A DNA stretch of 64,000 nt from Zarea fungicola (Eukaryota; Ascomycota; Sordariomycetes; Hypocreales; Cordycipitaceae). Below the pieces are notes generated by a model. It made no database searches. It was not told the DNA's origin and saw nothing but the letters and a program-made list of their open reading frames with translations. Location: assembly GCA_900169235.1 (NCBI GenBank), contig FWCC01000140.1, positions 186,001 to 250,000 on the forward strand, given 5' to 3'. The position numbers were made by a program, and so were the translations under genes. Below, in pieces: positions 55,902 to 64,000 of this stretch (within the stretch, counting starts at the first letter, position 1; each line of letters begins with the position of its first letter).

Positions 55902-57696
55902 TTATTTAGTCAGCGCGTATAACTCATCGCAATTGTGCTCTGGGTCTGAGCGTTTACATTGATCCGAATGGCCATCTTTTCTTCTAAGCAATGTTCGACA
56001 TAGTCGCTTCAATGAGCGCCCCTTTTTTGACTTTGGCTTAGCAACACTTTCAATTATCATTTCGGATCCGAAATGACGCTCGTCGCCGAGTGGCTGTGGG
56101 GTTGGTGAAGTGCTCGGCGTGAACTGGATTGAGGCAGCTCCATCAATCCCAACTAGCTGCGCCCCGGACCCGGGGCAATTTTCCGGCGTTGATTCGGTAT
56201 CTAGGGAAGCCTTCTCCTTTTTGATAAATGATAAAGTGTCCTTACGCGCGTCTCCCTTGTACTCCGACAGCAGTATCGGTGGCGCAGTGAATCGGGTTGG
56301 AACGCCCACAATGCCTTGACAGTCACCTTCCCTCGCCTGTAGCTCTTTTCTGAACTGAGATGCTGAAATTTCTTCAAGTGACAATGTAGATGTTGGCTCA
56401 GTGACTGTGGTGCCTTCAATAGTAGGGCTGCTTTGTCCAGAATCACCACTGTGATCGTACCCAATGTCATGATGTCCTGCATCTTGCTCCTCGTCTGTCG
56501 GCCACACAGAGATTGGAGCTGCGACGTTCCAAGCATCTTCACCAGATAGAGCCGCTTCATTGTACCGAACCCACTCCTCCCTCCTCACCTTTGTGTCGTA
56601 AAACTGAAAAACACCCGAGTCCATTGATGATCCAACCTGGGAGGGACTGACGAGCTCTGGCCCGCATTCCGCATACATTGCACTTTCGCTTTTGGCATAT
56701 ACATCCTCAATGTCCTCCACTGACATGATGCTGTGCTGCTGAGAGAAGAATAATTTTTCGTCGCCACACGGCACAATAATAATTCCATAGCGCATATCGG
56801 GCACCGGCGCTCCAGTCAGGGCCACAACATAGGACGATGCCGCCATGTATTGCCCCAGTTCCTTGGCAGAATCAACGCACCGATACGGCTCTGGAAGGCA
56901 ATCTGGTATTTCTTCAATATTTTGCCCGTGTTTTTCCAATTCTGAGTTGCCTTGTTCTTCTCGGCCTGTGTCGGAAAAGGCATTTAGGTTGATGGTTTCG
57001 TATGATGCGTGCCTGGCTGCCATGCGCTCAGCATTCTTGATGCCCGTTTTCACCAGTTCACGAAATTCATGGTTATGGAGGACTGCAAAGTACCGATTGC
57101 GGCGGTACTCTTGCCATTTTTGCGCCTTTTCTCCGAAGTCTTCTGAAATGTGACTATATGTGGACGACACTTGCTCGTCGGAATCGTGTCCGTGTTTCGG
57201 TCGCTGAGGAGGCCAGCTTCGTGATCGTTTACCGTCTGCCCTATCAACGTATTCTGAATCGTTTGGAATACATGGAAAGTGCTGTTCACCCAACAACTGC
57301 ACAAGTTAGCTGACGTTCTTGTATATATGACCGATCCGTTGACAAGCCTCCTTGACCTGGGGAGCATCATTCACTCAACTCGGCGAGCTCCGATGCGAAT
57401 AATTTACTCACTGGATACTCAGGCTCCGAATCGGAATAACTTGTAGACATGCAGTTGCCTGGCGCATTCCCTGACTGCATGCTTCGGTACTCCTCTCCAT
57501 TCTGGAGCGCAAGTTCATCCATTTTCAGCTGGCTGGCCATGAGGGTGGAACTGTCAGGAATATTTGACGCATCGAAAGTGAGGGCATTCACGGTGTGTTG
57601 TTCAGATGCGCATGCTTCATAGAGAGAGAGCGAATCCAACGCGTTCGTGGAGAGGGGCGGCGATGCGCTGTACACAGAGGGGCTGGCGCTGTACAT
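55902..57696 (-). CDS. hypothetical protein, disordered with a short conserved-looking core
   Basis: Two exons on the minus strand, 57696-57412 and 57296-55902, with a 115-nt intron (GTGAGT donor, GCTAAC branch point, TGTGCAG acceptor); the product is 559 aa. The N-terminal 95 residues are Ser/Pro-rich (MYSASPSVYSASPPLST). A central helix EKAQKWQEYRRNRYFAVLHNHEFRELV resembles a structured segment and is followed by a globular patch (SYVVALTGAPVPDMRYGIIIVPCGDEKLFF). The rest is acidic or Ser/Thr-rich. A basic cluster near the C-terminus (KPKSKKGRSLKRLCRTLLRRKDG) could be an NLS or a membrane-proximal patch. No enzyme motif, signal peptide or membrane helix was seen. I recognise no family; it is probably specific to related fungi. 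Confidence 0.78.
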
Positions 57697-58871
57697 GCCA
57701 GCGAATCATGTGATTTGTGATGGAGAAAGTGAGGTTCGGTGAGAGAAGAGTTTGAGGTTTATGCCATATTTACAGTGCGCGATGTACGTGGTTAGCTGGA
57801 GGTGCAGACATTCATCATTACACAACCACGTAGCGACCTGCAGGGACTCGTATGCATTCAAGTTTCACAACATTAAAGTACTTTGGGCTTCTTGAATGAG
57901 CATAGTGTTATACGGGCTGGAAGTTATGCGGAGCAGAACTCATGAAATAGCAGCCCAGTCCAGTGCACAATCTGTCGCCCAACCGCCCAGTGTGACCATG
58001 TCCAGATGATGTCCTCTCCATTCCGAATGATGTTCATGACGTGCCGTGCAGTGTTACCACAAAAGTTACAATTTGTATCCTCAGGTACTGTACTGTAGAA
58101 GATATCGCTGTTCTCCGGAAACTTCAACACTCAAAACTCTCACCATTACTGCCTCCCAGCGTCCCCTAGTATGGGCTGATGCACCCGCAAACAATGATGC
58201 TCGAATCTCAAATGGCCGAGCGGGTGCAATAGAATCCCTGCAATTTCAAGTCATGCAAGTACTGTTCTACTACACCAGGAGTGCTACAGCTATCTGTGCT
58301 TGCGACGGTCGCCTGTCGCAATTCGATGCGTCTATTATTCATTTAGAGTCCTGATTTAATGTACCATGCTATTATAATAAATTAAAGAACTTCAGTTTAA
58401 TTTAGTTTAATGTGTTTTAAATTTCTCCAATTTAATTAAATTTATTTACTGCCCTGGGCTATCATGCCAGAGAGTGCGTGCTGTCTGTCTCTTGGAGAGA
58501 TGGAAACTTTTCCAGTCGCAACTCCACCATCATCCAACCCCGCAGCAGAACTCAACTCTTGACATGCGCAACATTAAATTACTACGGCAGCTCTCCCTGT
58601 TCTTCGTGCACAAGTCTATCATCGCTCGAATATTTGAAAAATAATAGGGACCTTGACCGCTCATTCCTGCGTTTGCACCGGAGGCTTCGAAAGGTAGTTC
58701 ATGTTCCCAAGCAAACTCCTGTCTCGACTGCGTGCTCGTTGTTGCTATCATCTCTCTGAAGATTCAAGAATTTATTTCAAGTGAAAGGCTGACGCATATG
58801 CGAAACAAGGGATCACGCGAAGCCAACCAGATCGCAGTCTTACCATTGCATTAATCTCGGCCTGCATCACA
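57697..58871. other. divergent intergenic region
   Basis: About 1.2 kb between divergently transcribed hypothetical genes. A TTTAATT/TTTAAT-rich AT tract lies at 58380-58450. No gene supported. Confidence 0.5.
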
Positions 58872-59552
58872 ATGACTTCCTCAAAAGACGACCTAGCTAC
58901 CATTGCCTGTGTCAACATGATGGCAGAGCAAGATGTAGAGTTTTATGGCTTCCATCTGGCACGCACGTACTATGGTGACCAGGAATTATGGCTAGCATTC
59001 AAAGACAAATTTGACTACCAAGTCGCACAGGGTGCCACCGCCGTGCCGGCAGAGTGCGCGCGCGTCGTGGATCGTCTCCGTCCCAAATTCCTCTTCCGCT
59101 TTGCAGATGACAAGGAGCATGACGGCCACACACCTCAGGAAGTCGCCGCTGCTTTCCAAATATTCGAGGATGAGGATGAGGAGGATGAAGAAATCACTGT
59201 TGAAGACATGAGTCTCGAGGACGACAACGATGAGGAAGAAGACGAGGACGAGGACTTGGACGCGCAATCAAATCCCGAAGATGGTGGACCGGGCATCGTC
59301 AGGAGCCTGTGCTTGATGGTGAACGAGGAAAGCATGCGGTCTCAGAACGAGGCCACCCCGTATGTAGTTGCTGTCGATGCGATGCTGCATACTGGTGTCG
59401 ACCTCGGGTATCCGGGGTACTTCAAGGTGGCCATCAGCGCCTTGATGCCGCATCTATATGCCGCCGTTGCCCGGCATGGCTTGGAGGATGTGGCTGCTGC
59501 AGTAGATCAAGACGGCATTTGGAGGAGAATGCCCTCATCAGATGCGCAGTAG
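58872..59552 (+). CDS. hypothetical protein with long acidic tract
   Basis: Single exon of 226 aa (ATG at 58872, cacaATGa). The N-terminal half looks globular and helical (CVNMMAEQDVEFYGFHLART, then LWLAFKDKFDYQV). The middle, residues about 98-136, is a polyacidic segment of Asp and Glu including DEDEEDEE and NDEEEDEDEDLD. The C-terminal third again looks folded (TPYVVAVDAMLHTGVDLGYPG). Acidic tracts of this kind occur in histone chaperones and nucleolar proteins, but the flanks match none I know. No signal peptide or membrane helix. Confidence 0.75.
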   Translation: MTSSKDDLATIACVNMMAEQDVEFYGFHLARTYYGDQELWLAFKDKFDYQVAQGATAVPAECARVVDRLRPKFLFRFADDKEHDGHTPQEVAAAFQIFEDEDEEDEEITVEDMSLEDDNDEEEDEDEDLDAQSNPEDGGPGIVRSLCLMVNEESMRSQNEATPYVVAVDAMLHTGVDLGYPGYFKVAISALMPHLYAAVARHGLEDVAAAVDQDGIWRRMPSSDAQ

Positions 59553-59690
59553 ATGAGTTGAAGCCGAACAGTAATAGGCAAAATCATTATAAATATAATT
59601 TAAATTGTTCAAGGTTCAAAAAATTCAGTCCGTAGAGTCCTTCATGTGGACGCCTAGAATCCGTTCTCGTCAACTCATAGTCGTACACGG

Positions 59691-61488
59691 CTAATAACCT
59701 GGCACAACTCGCGCGACAACACGCAGCCCATCCTCTGGCTTGATCGTCACCCCGCTCTTCACCTTGAGCTTCGTCTCATCCATCAGCTCCTGATCCACGA
59801 GCGTAAACTCGAACTGGCCCACCCACCCAGCGAGAAGCGACGCAAACTCGCCCCGCGCGAAGCTCGACCCGATGCAGCTCCGCGGGCCGTGCAGGAACGT
59901 GAAGAAGGCGTAGTTGCTGCTCGCGCCGCCCGTGTTGTTGGGCACCTCGACGCCGTCGCTCTCGCGGCGGTCGATCCAGCGATCCGGGTTGAACTGGTCC
60001 GCGTCGTCGCCCCAGAGCGTCCTGTCCACGTTGACGGCCCACGGCGGGAGCGTGAGCGTCGTCCCGCGCGGGATGCGCACCCCCTGCACGACGGCGTCCT
60101 GCACCGCCTCGCGCGCGGACAGCGGCACGGCCGGGTACAGGCGCAGCGTCTCGTTGACGACGGCGTTGAGGTACGGCAGCCGGTCAATGTCGACGCTCGT
60201 CACCGCCGCGCCGCCCTCGTCGTCGTCGACGGACGGGAGGTTGGCGCGCACCTCCTCGCGGAGCCGCGTCTGCACTGCTGGGTGCCGGCACAGCGCGTAC
60301 ACGGCCCACGTCAGCGACGCCGACGTCGTCTCGTGGCCGGCCGCGAAAAAGGTCATGAGCTGGTCCGCCAGCCCCTCGTCGGAGAAGTGCCCGCTCTCCA
60401 GCGCCACCGACAGGATGTCCACCTCGACCTTTTGCTGAGCGTCCTTGGGCTTGCTCTTCTCCGCGTGCAGCTTGGCGCGCTTCTCCTTCACTAGGTCGTC
60501 GCATACCTGGCGGATGGAGCGCGCGCCGTCCTTGAACTCCCGCACGCTGCGCAGGGGAAACTCCTCGACCATGCGCCGCGGCATAAACAGGCCCAGCAGC
60601 ATAAACAGCGACATGAGCGACTGCGAGTCAAAGACGCGCGTGTACTTCTTCACCAGCGCGTTTTCGGGGTCCCGTATGGCGCCAAAGTCGCGCCCCATGG
60701 CCGCCATGCCGATGATGTCGAGCGTCGACCGCGACGCCCACGACGACACCACCAGCTCGCCCTCTTGACCCTTGACGGCCGCCGTCATGGCTTTGACACC
60801 CTCGCGCGTCTTGTCCCAGAAGACGGGGTACAGGTCCTTGATGTGGCGAAACGTAAAGGCGGGCATCATGTTGCGCCTCTGCATGCGGTGCTCGTCGCCC
60901 TCTGTAACAATCAGGCCATGGCCGGTGATGCTGGTGAGAGTGCGCCGGGTTGACATGGGTTTCTCAAAAGCGTAGCTATTGGTGACTGTGATTTCAGCAA
61001 TGGCCTTGGGCGAAAACACAATGAGGCGCTCCTGGTTGAAGAAGAACAAGAAGCGTATTACGCCATCATGCTTTAGGACATGATTCCTGTAGAAGATTTT
61101 TTTTAGCATTTTTGTTGTTGCTTTCCTGACAGAGTCCCATTCTCATATAAACGCACCATTTTCTGGATGTTGCCCCCGGCGGAGTCTTCATCATCTGTGG
61201 CATATGCCCAAGCAACCAATGCGGATTAGGCAAGGTAGGCAGGTTCCGTAGCGGTGAGATGTAAAATGGATAGATAAAGATGAAGTAGAGGCAGCCGACG
61301 ACATAGCTGCCGATCCAAATGGCCGCAAATGAAACGGCAAGGTCATATAATCCACCTGCATTTTGTGCCACATCACCAGTCCTGGAATACATGCGCAAGG
61401 TCAGACTTCCCAGCGCCGCTGCAACCGCTATGCCTGGTTTCGATAGGCGCGCTGGCATGCTGTCTCGCCATGTTTGAGGTTCCGTCAT
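59691..61488 (-). CDS. cytochrome P450 monooxygenase
   Basis: Two exons on the minus strand, 61488-61157 and 61086-59691, with a 70-nt intron (GTGCGT donor, CTACAG acceptor) splitting a Trp codon; the product is about 575 aa. The N-terminus has two hydrophobic segments (IAVAAALGSLTL and LAVSFAAIWIGSYVVGCLYFIFI) before the proline-rich hinge LPTLPNPHWLLGH, so it is an ER-anchored microsomal P450. The I-helix oxygen-binding motif AGHETT is at about residues 360-365, ExxR is ETLR at 423-426, and the heme loop FLHGPRSCIG has its thiolate Cys at about 515. All are intact, so the enzyme should be active with a CPR partner. The CYP family and substrate cannot be assigned by eye. It lies alone between a hypothetical gene and a transporter. 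Confidence 0.93.
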
Positions 61489-62430
61489 GCTGGCGATTTG
61501 CTGGCTCACGTTTTGTGCAAGTCTGTGTCAATGATGTTGATCCATAGAGACGGAGAGATCAGGCAAGGCTCTTTTTCTTTATATGATGGATTTAAGTCTC
61601 GAAATAAGATTCGTCAACTGGGGGAGCCTACAAGGGGCCTCGGACTAATCAGGCTGTCCGGTGGAGACTGTCGCTGCGTCTCAACTGTTTTAGAAATGGT
61701 TTGCACAGCGAGAGCTGAAATCTCCGACCGAAAAGCGCCCAATGGATCACCGAAGCTCCGCCGATTACGCTAGCTTTCAGTGGCTGACCGGTATCTGGAG
61801 GCTTCATCGGCTCCGTCTCCGTGGTCTGTCTCCCTCACGCATTACGATCCGGAAAATTGGGGAGGAGAAGGGGATCTCATGATACGAACAGTTACACTTT
61901 GCACTCTATGATTCAAAAAGCACTAGCAGCAGCCTTGAGAACGGGAGCATCAGCTAGTCGCGAAATCGGCTCGCACAGTGGTTGGAACGCCGCATCGTAA
62001 AGGTCGCCAAAAAGAAGACAGTTATTCGAAACTATTGAACAAAGGCCGCCGCAACAAAGAATGGCCCAGAAAAGGAAAGGATAGAGCTGGCGGTCTTTAA
62101 TCTGCTATGACATGTACCATTCCTGCCAGCGACTGATTAAAATGCTGCCTGGTATACCTGGCTTACTGCAGGCAACAGCTGCATTGTCAAAACTTCTAGA
62201 AAAAGCTGGAAACAGTCCAAGTGTTGGCTATTATGAGTCCTGGCACGGAACCACCAACACAGAGTAAGAGGACAGCACAGCATGAAGCCGGAGAAAATTC
62301 GGAAAACAAAACATTATCCATTATAATTTTTTATTATTAATATTGTACATAATATTACTGCTATTATTGCCATCGCTATCGTTCAAAATTGGTTGCAAGA
62401 AAAGACAGGCTTTGAAGTTTCCCCCCAATA
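61489..62430. other. intergenic region upstream of the P450 and downstream of the transporter
   Basis: It contains the P450 promoter and the 3' flank of the minus-strand transporter. An AT-rich stretch near 62320-62370 is probably 3' untranslated or terminator sequence. No gene seen. Confidence 0.5.
61578..61584 (-). promoter_or_regulatory. possible TATA box of the P450 gene
   Basis: ATATAAA on the minus strand, about 90 nt upstream of the P450 start codon. Confidence 0.45.
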
Positions 62431-63999
62431 CTAATCATAACTACTGTGTGATTCGCCCAGCGTCTGTGCGAGTAACAATACAATATTATCAATCGTGGAA
62501 AAAAATGTGAGATACGAGGACAGCGCAACACAGAACCGGGGATACCCTTCTTTTCGAATGAGCTCCTTGCTAATCATGACATGCCGCTGCCGCTGCCACG
62601 CGTCAAAGAATGTACCGGCTAGCGGTGTTGGCAGTCTCTGCGGCAGCGGCGCTTGGCCCTTGAAGGAAAGCTGCACAATGTGAAGAACAGCCATGACATC
62701 AGCGATGACGCGGTCGTCGAGCATGCCCGTGGCACTCTCAAAGAGCGGCCTCAGGTCTGGCGGCAGCGTCGCCGCGACACTCAGCAGTCGGACAAGGGAT
62801 TGGTTCAGCACCTTGCACTCCTCCAGGAGTTGGCGGAGCCGCGTCCGGCTAAACGGACCAAGGCTGATCTCGACACTGACGGCCTGGATGGAGACGCCCA
62901 GCGCCGACAACGAGTTGGTGACGTGGAGCGACAGCTGCTCTGCCCGGAGGGAAATGGCGCTGCTCTCGCTCGCATGGCGCTGGGACTGGAGCAGGAGCGC
63001 GTACTGGTCGGAGATGGCACCCACCGACTTGGTCAGGCCGCGACAGGCATGGGCCGTGGCAGAGGGCGGCTTCGGAAAGAGCTGCACGACAACGGCAGCG
63101 AGCAGGCCCGCCAGGACGGTGACGAGACGCTTCCAAAACACCTCGTAGCCCTTTCCGATGAGCCCATATTGTGGAATATGGTGGTTGTCGTAACTATAGC
63201 CGACTGTGAGCGTAAAGGTCGCCCCGGCCATGATGGCGGCTAGCACAAAGGTGTGCGGGGAGAAGATGCGCAGCCAGACGAGAATGGCCGTCACCGGTGC
63301 CGTGATGGCAGCCAAGCCGTATGGATTGCCATTTCCGGATCCCGATCCAATGTACCAGCTAAGCATGGCCAGGACGCCTCCGAGAATAGTGCCCACTGTG
63401 CGCCAGAAGCTGGAGACGATAATTTCGGCCATGTACGGGACTAGGGTTAGTTGTGCCGTGATGAGCATCCACAAACCCTTTTCGCGGTAGTAGAAACCGG
63501 CGGTATGGGGAATGACCGCAGGGATCGCAGTGGCGATGGTGACGATAACCACACGCGCTGCGTATAACCCATCGGCGTTGGTGAGCCATTTCCAGAGGCC
63601 GATGACGGCACTTGCGAAGCGAGATCTCTGCAAAGCCGCGGTTCGACCTGGGATATGAGCCGGGATGCGGGGCTCATAAGCTGTAGAAGTTCTCTTGGGT
63701 GTAGCATTCGCTTCAGTGTCTTCAACCTTGGGCATTTCTTCCGAGGTGGGATCGGACGGAGAGCTGCGCAGCCAGGACAGAGCGTTGTGCACTGTGACAG
63801 GAACCCAAATTTTGCATTCTTTTCTGACCCGAAGAAGTGCATCAACGCGCTCAAGCAACCTCTCAAGCGCCATGGAAATGTCCAGGATATGCTCTTCAAG
63901 AACCATACATGTGATTATGCCACGGAGTGACGCTGGCCTGGTGTTACTCTCTTCAGGGGGGAGAGGAATGCCATTTTCGTCAAAAAGATCTGCGTACGC
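62431..63999 (-). CDS. ArAE_2/BRE4-like putative aromatic acid exporter, C-terminal part (5' end beyond window)
   Basis: Minus-strand frame open to the end of the window without a start, so only the last roughly 520 codons are present. An internal Met at 63906 is probably not the start, since coding-like sequence (LFDENGIPLPPEESNTRPASLRG) continues upstream. The visible part begins with a coiled stretch (DISMALERLLERVDALLRVRKE). A block of six hydrophobic segments follows (ARVVIVTIATAIPAVIPH, LWMLITAQLTLVPYMAEIIVSS, TVGTILGGVLAMLSWYI, AAITAPVTAILVWLRIF, FVLAAIMAGATFTLTVGY, LVTVLAGLLAAVVVQLF), and then a cytosolic helical domain. That is the second membrane half plus C-terminal domain of fungal ArAE_2 proteins (FUSC-like, DUF2421), membrane transporters related to plant aluminium-activated malate and bacterial aromatic acid efflux proteins. 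Substrate unknown. Confidence 0.88.
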   Translation of the reverse strand, partial: AYADLFDENGIPLPPEESNTRPASLRGIITCMVLEEHILDISMALERLLERVDALLRVRKECKIWVPVTVHNALSWLRSSPSDPTSEEMPKVEDTEANATPKRTSTAYEPRIPAHIPGRTAALQRSRFASAVIGLWKWLTNADGLYAARVVIVTIATAIPAVIPHTAGFYYREKGLWMLITAQLTLVPYMAEIIVSSFWRTVGTILGGVLAMLSWYIGSGSGNGNPYGLAAITAPVTAILVWLRIFSPHTFVLAAIMAGATFTLTVGYSYDNHHIPQYGLIGKGYEVFWKRLVTVLAGLLAAVVVQLFPKPPSATAHACRGLTKSVGAISDQYALLLQSQRHASESSAISLRAEQLSLHVTNSLSALGVSIQAVSVEISLGPFSRTRLRQLLEECKVLNQSLVRLLSVAATLPPDLRPLFESATGMLDDRVIADVMAVLHIVQLSFKGQAPLPQRLPTPLAGTFFDAWQRQRHVMISKELIRKEGYPRFCVALSSYLTFFSTIDNIVLLLAQTLGESHSSYD

Positions 64000-64000
64000 A

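Noticed and set aside
59889..60494. Plus-strand open frames opposite the P450 gene
   Set aside because: Antisense shadows; the P450 motifs are on the minus strand.

Overview
The window is nuclear DNA of a filamentous ascomycete, most likely a hypocrealean fungus. The reasons are short GT-AG introns of about 47-115 nt with CTAAC-type branch points, dispersed Pol III tRNA genes, fungal families such as PF11951-type transcription-factor-like proteins, ArAE_2/BRE4-like and CSC1/RSN1-like membrane proteins, and small cysteine-bearing secreted proteins. Species and chromosome cannot be fixed from the sequence. A 37-base run of N (38206-38242) shows it is a scaffold with an assembly gap. All exon structures here were worked out by hand from splice motifs and conserved protein blocks.

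Layout. 2.2-14.4 kb is a compact block: an ochratoxinase-like amidohydrolase, a short-chain dehydrogenase, dolichol-phosphate mannosyltransferase, a four-TM protein, a PF11951-like regulator, a secreted beta-lactamase-like serine hydrolase and a second PF11951-like gene. From 14.4 to 34.8 kb coding density drops sharply. That stretch holds two small secreted proteins with clear TATA boxes (18.9 and 22.4 kb), a decayed hAT transposase (25.9-26.9 kb), tandem repeats and one small conserved-looking protein (28.4 kb). 34.8-36.0 kb is a four-exon gene of unknown function. 36-43 kb is gene-poor again, with a 5.8S/ITS2 rDNA scrap, the gap, pyrimidine-rich and G-rich tracts and a cluster of GTAC sites.

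From 43 kb to the end, genes are larger and more conventional: an Ala/Pro-rich nuclear AT-hook protein behind a 5' UTR intron, a CSC1-type cation channel with an SPAP-rich tail, a PL7 alginate-lyase-like enzyme, an alcohol-acetyltransferase-like protein, an intron-bearing tRNA-Glu(CTC), two hypothetical proteins, a cytochrome P450 and the C-terminal part of an ArAE_2/BRE4-like transporter cut by the window edge.

How the genes might work together. No complete biosynthetic cluster is visible (no PKS, NRPS or terpene synthase). The left block could be a small catabolic or detoxifying neighbourhood (amidohydrolase, SDR, secreted serine hydrolase) with two putative regulators, but that is inference from proximity. 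The gene-poor middle, with a transposon relic and two orphan secreted proteins, resembles a fast-evolving accessory compartment. I found no CRISPR array, phage or defence island, and no system I can call new with confidence. The best leads are the secreted-protein island with a repeat motif shared between a leader and a nearby minisatellite, the rDNA scrap beside the gap, the GTAC cluster and the paired PF11951-like genes.
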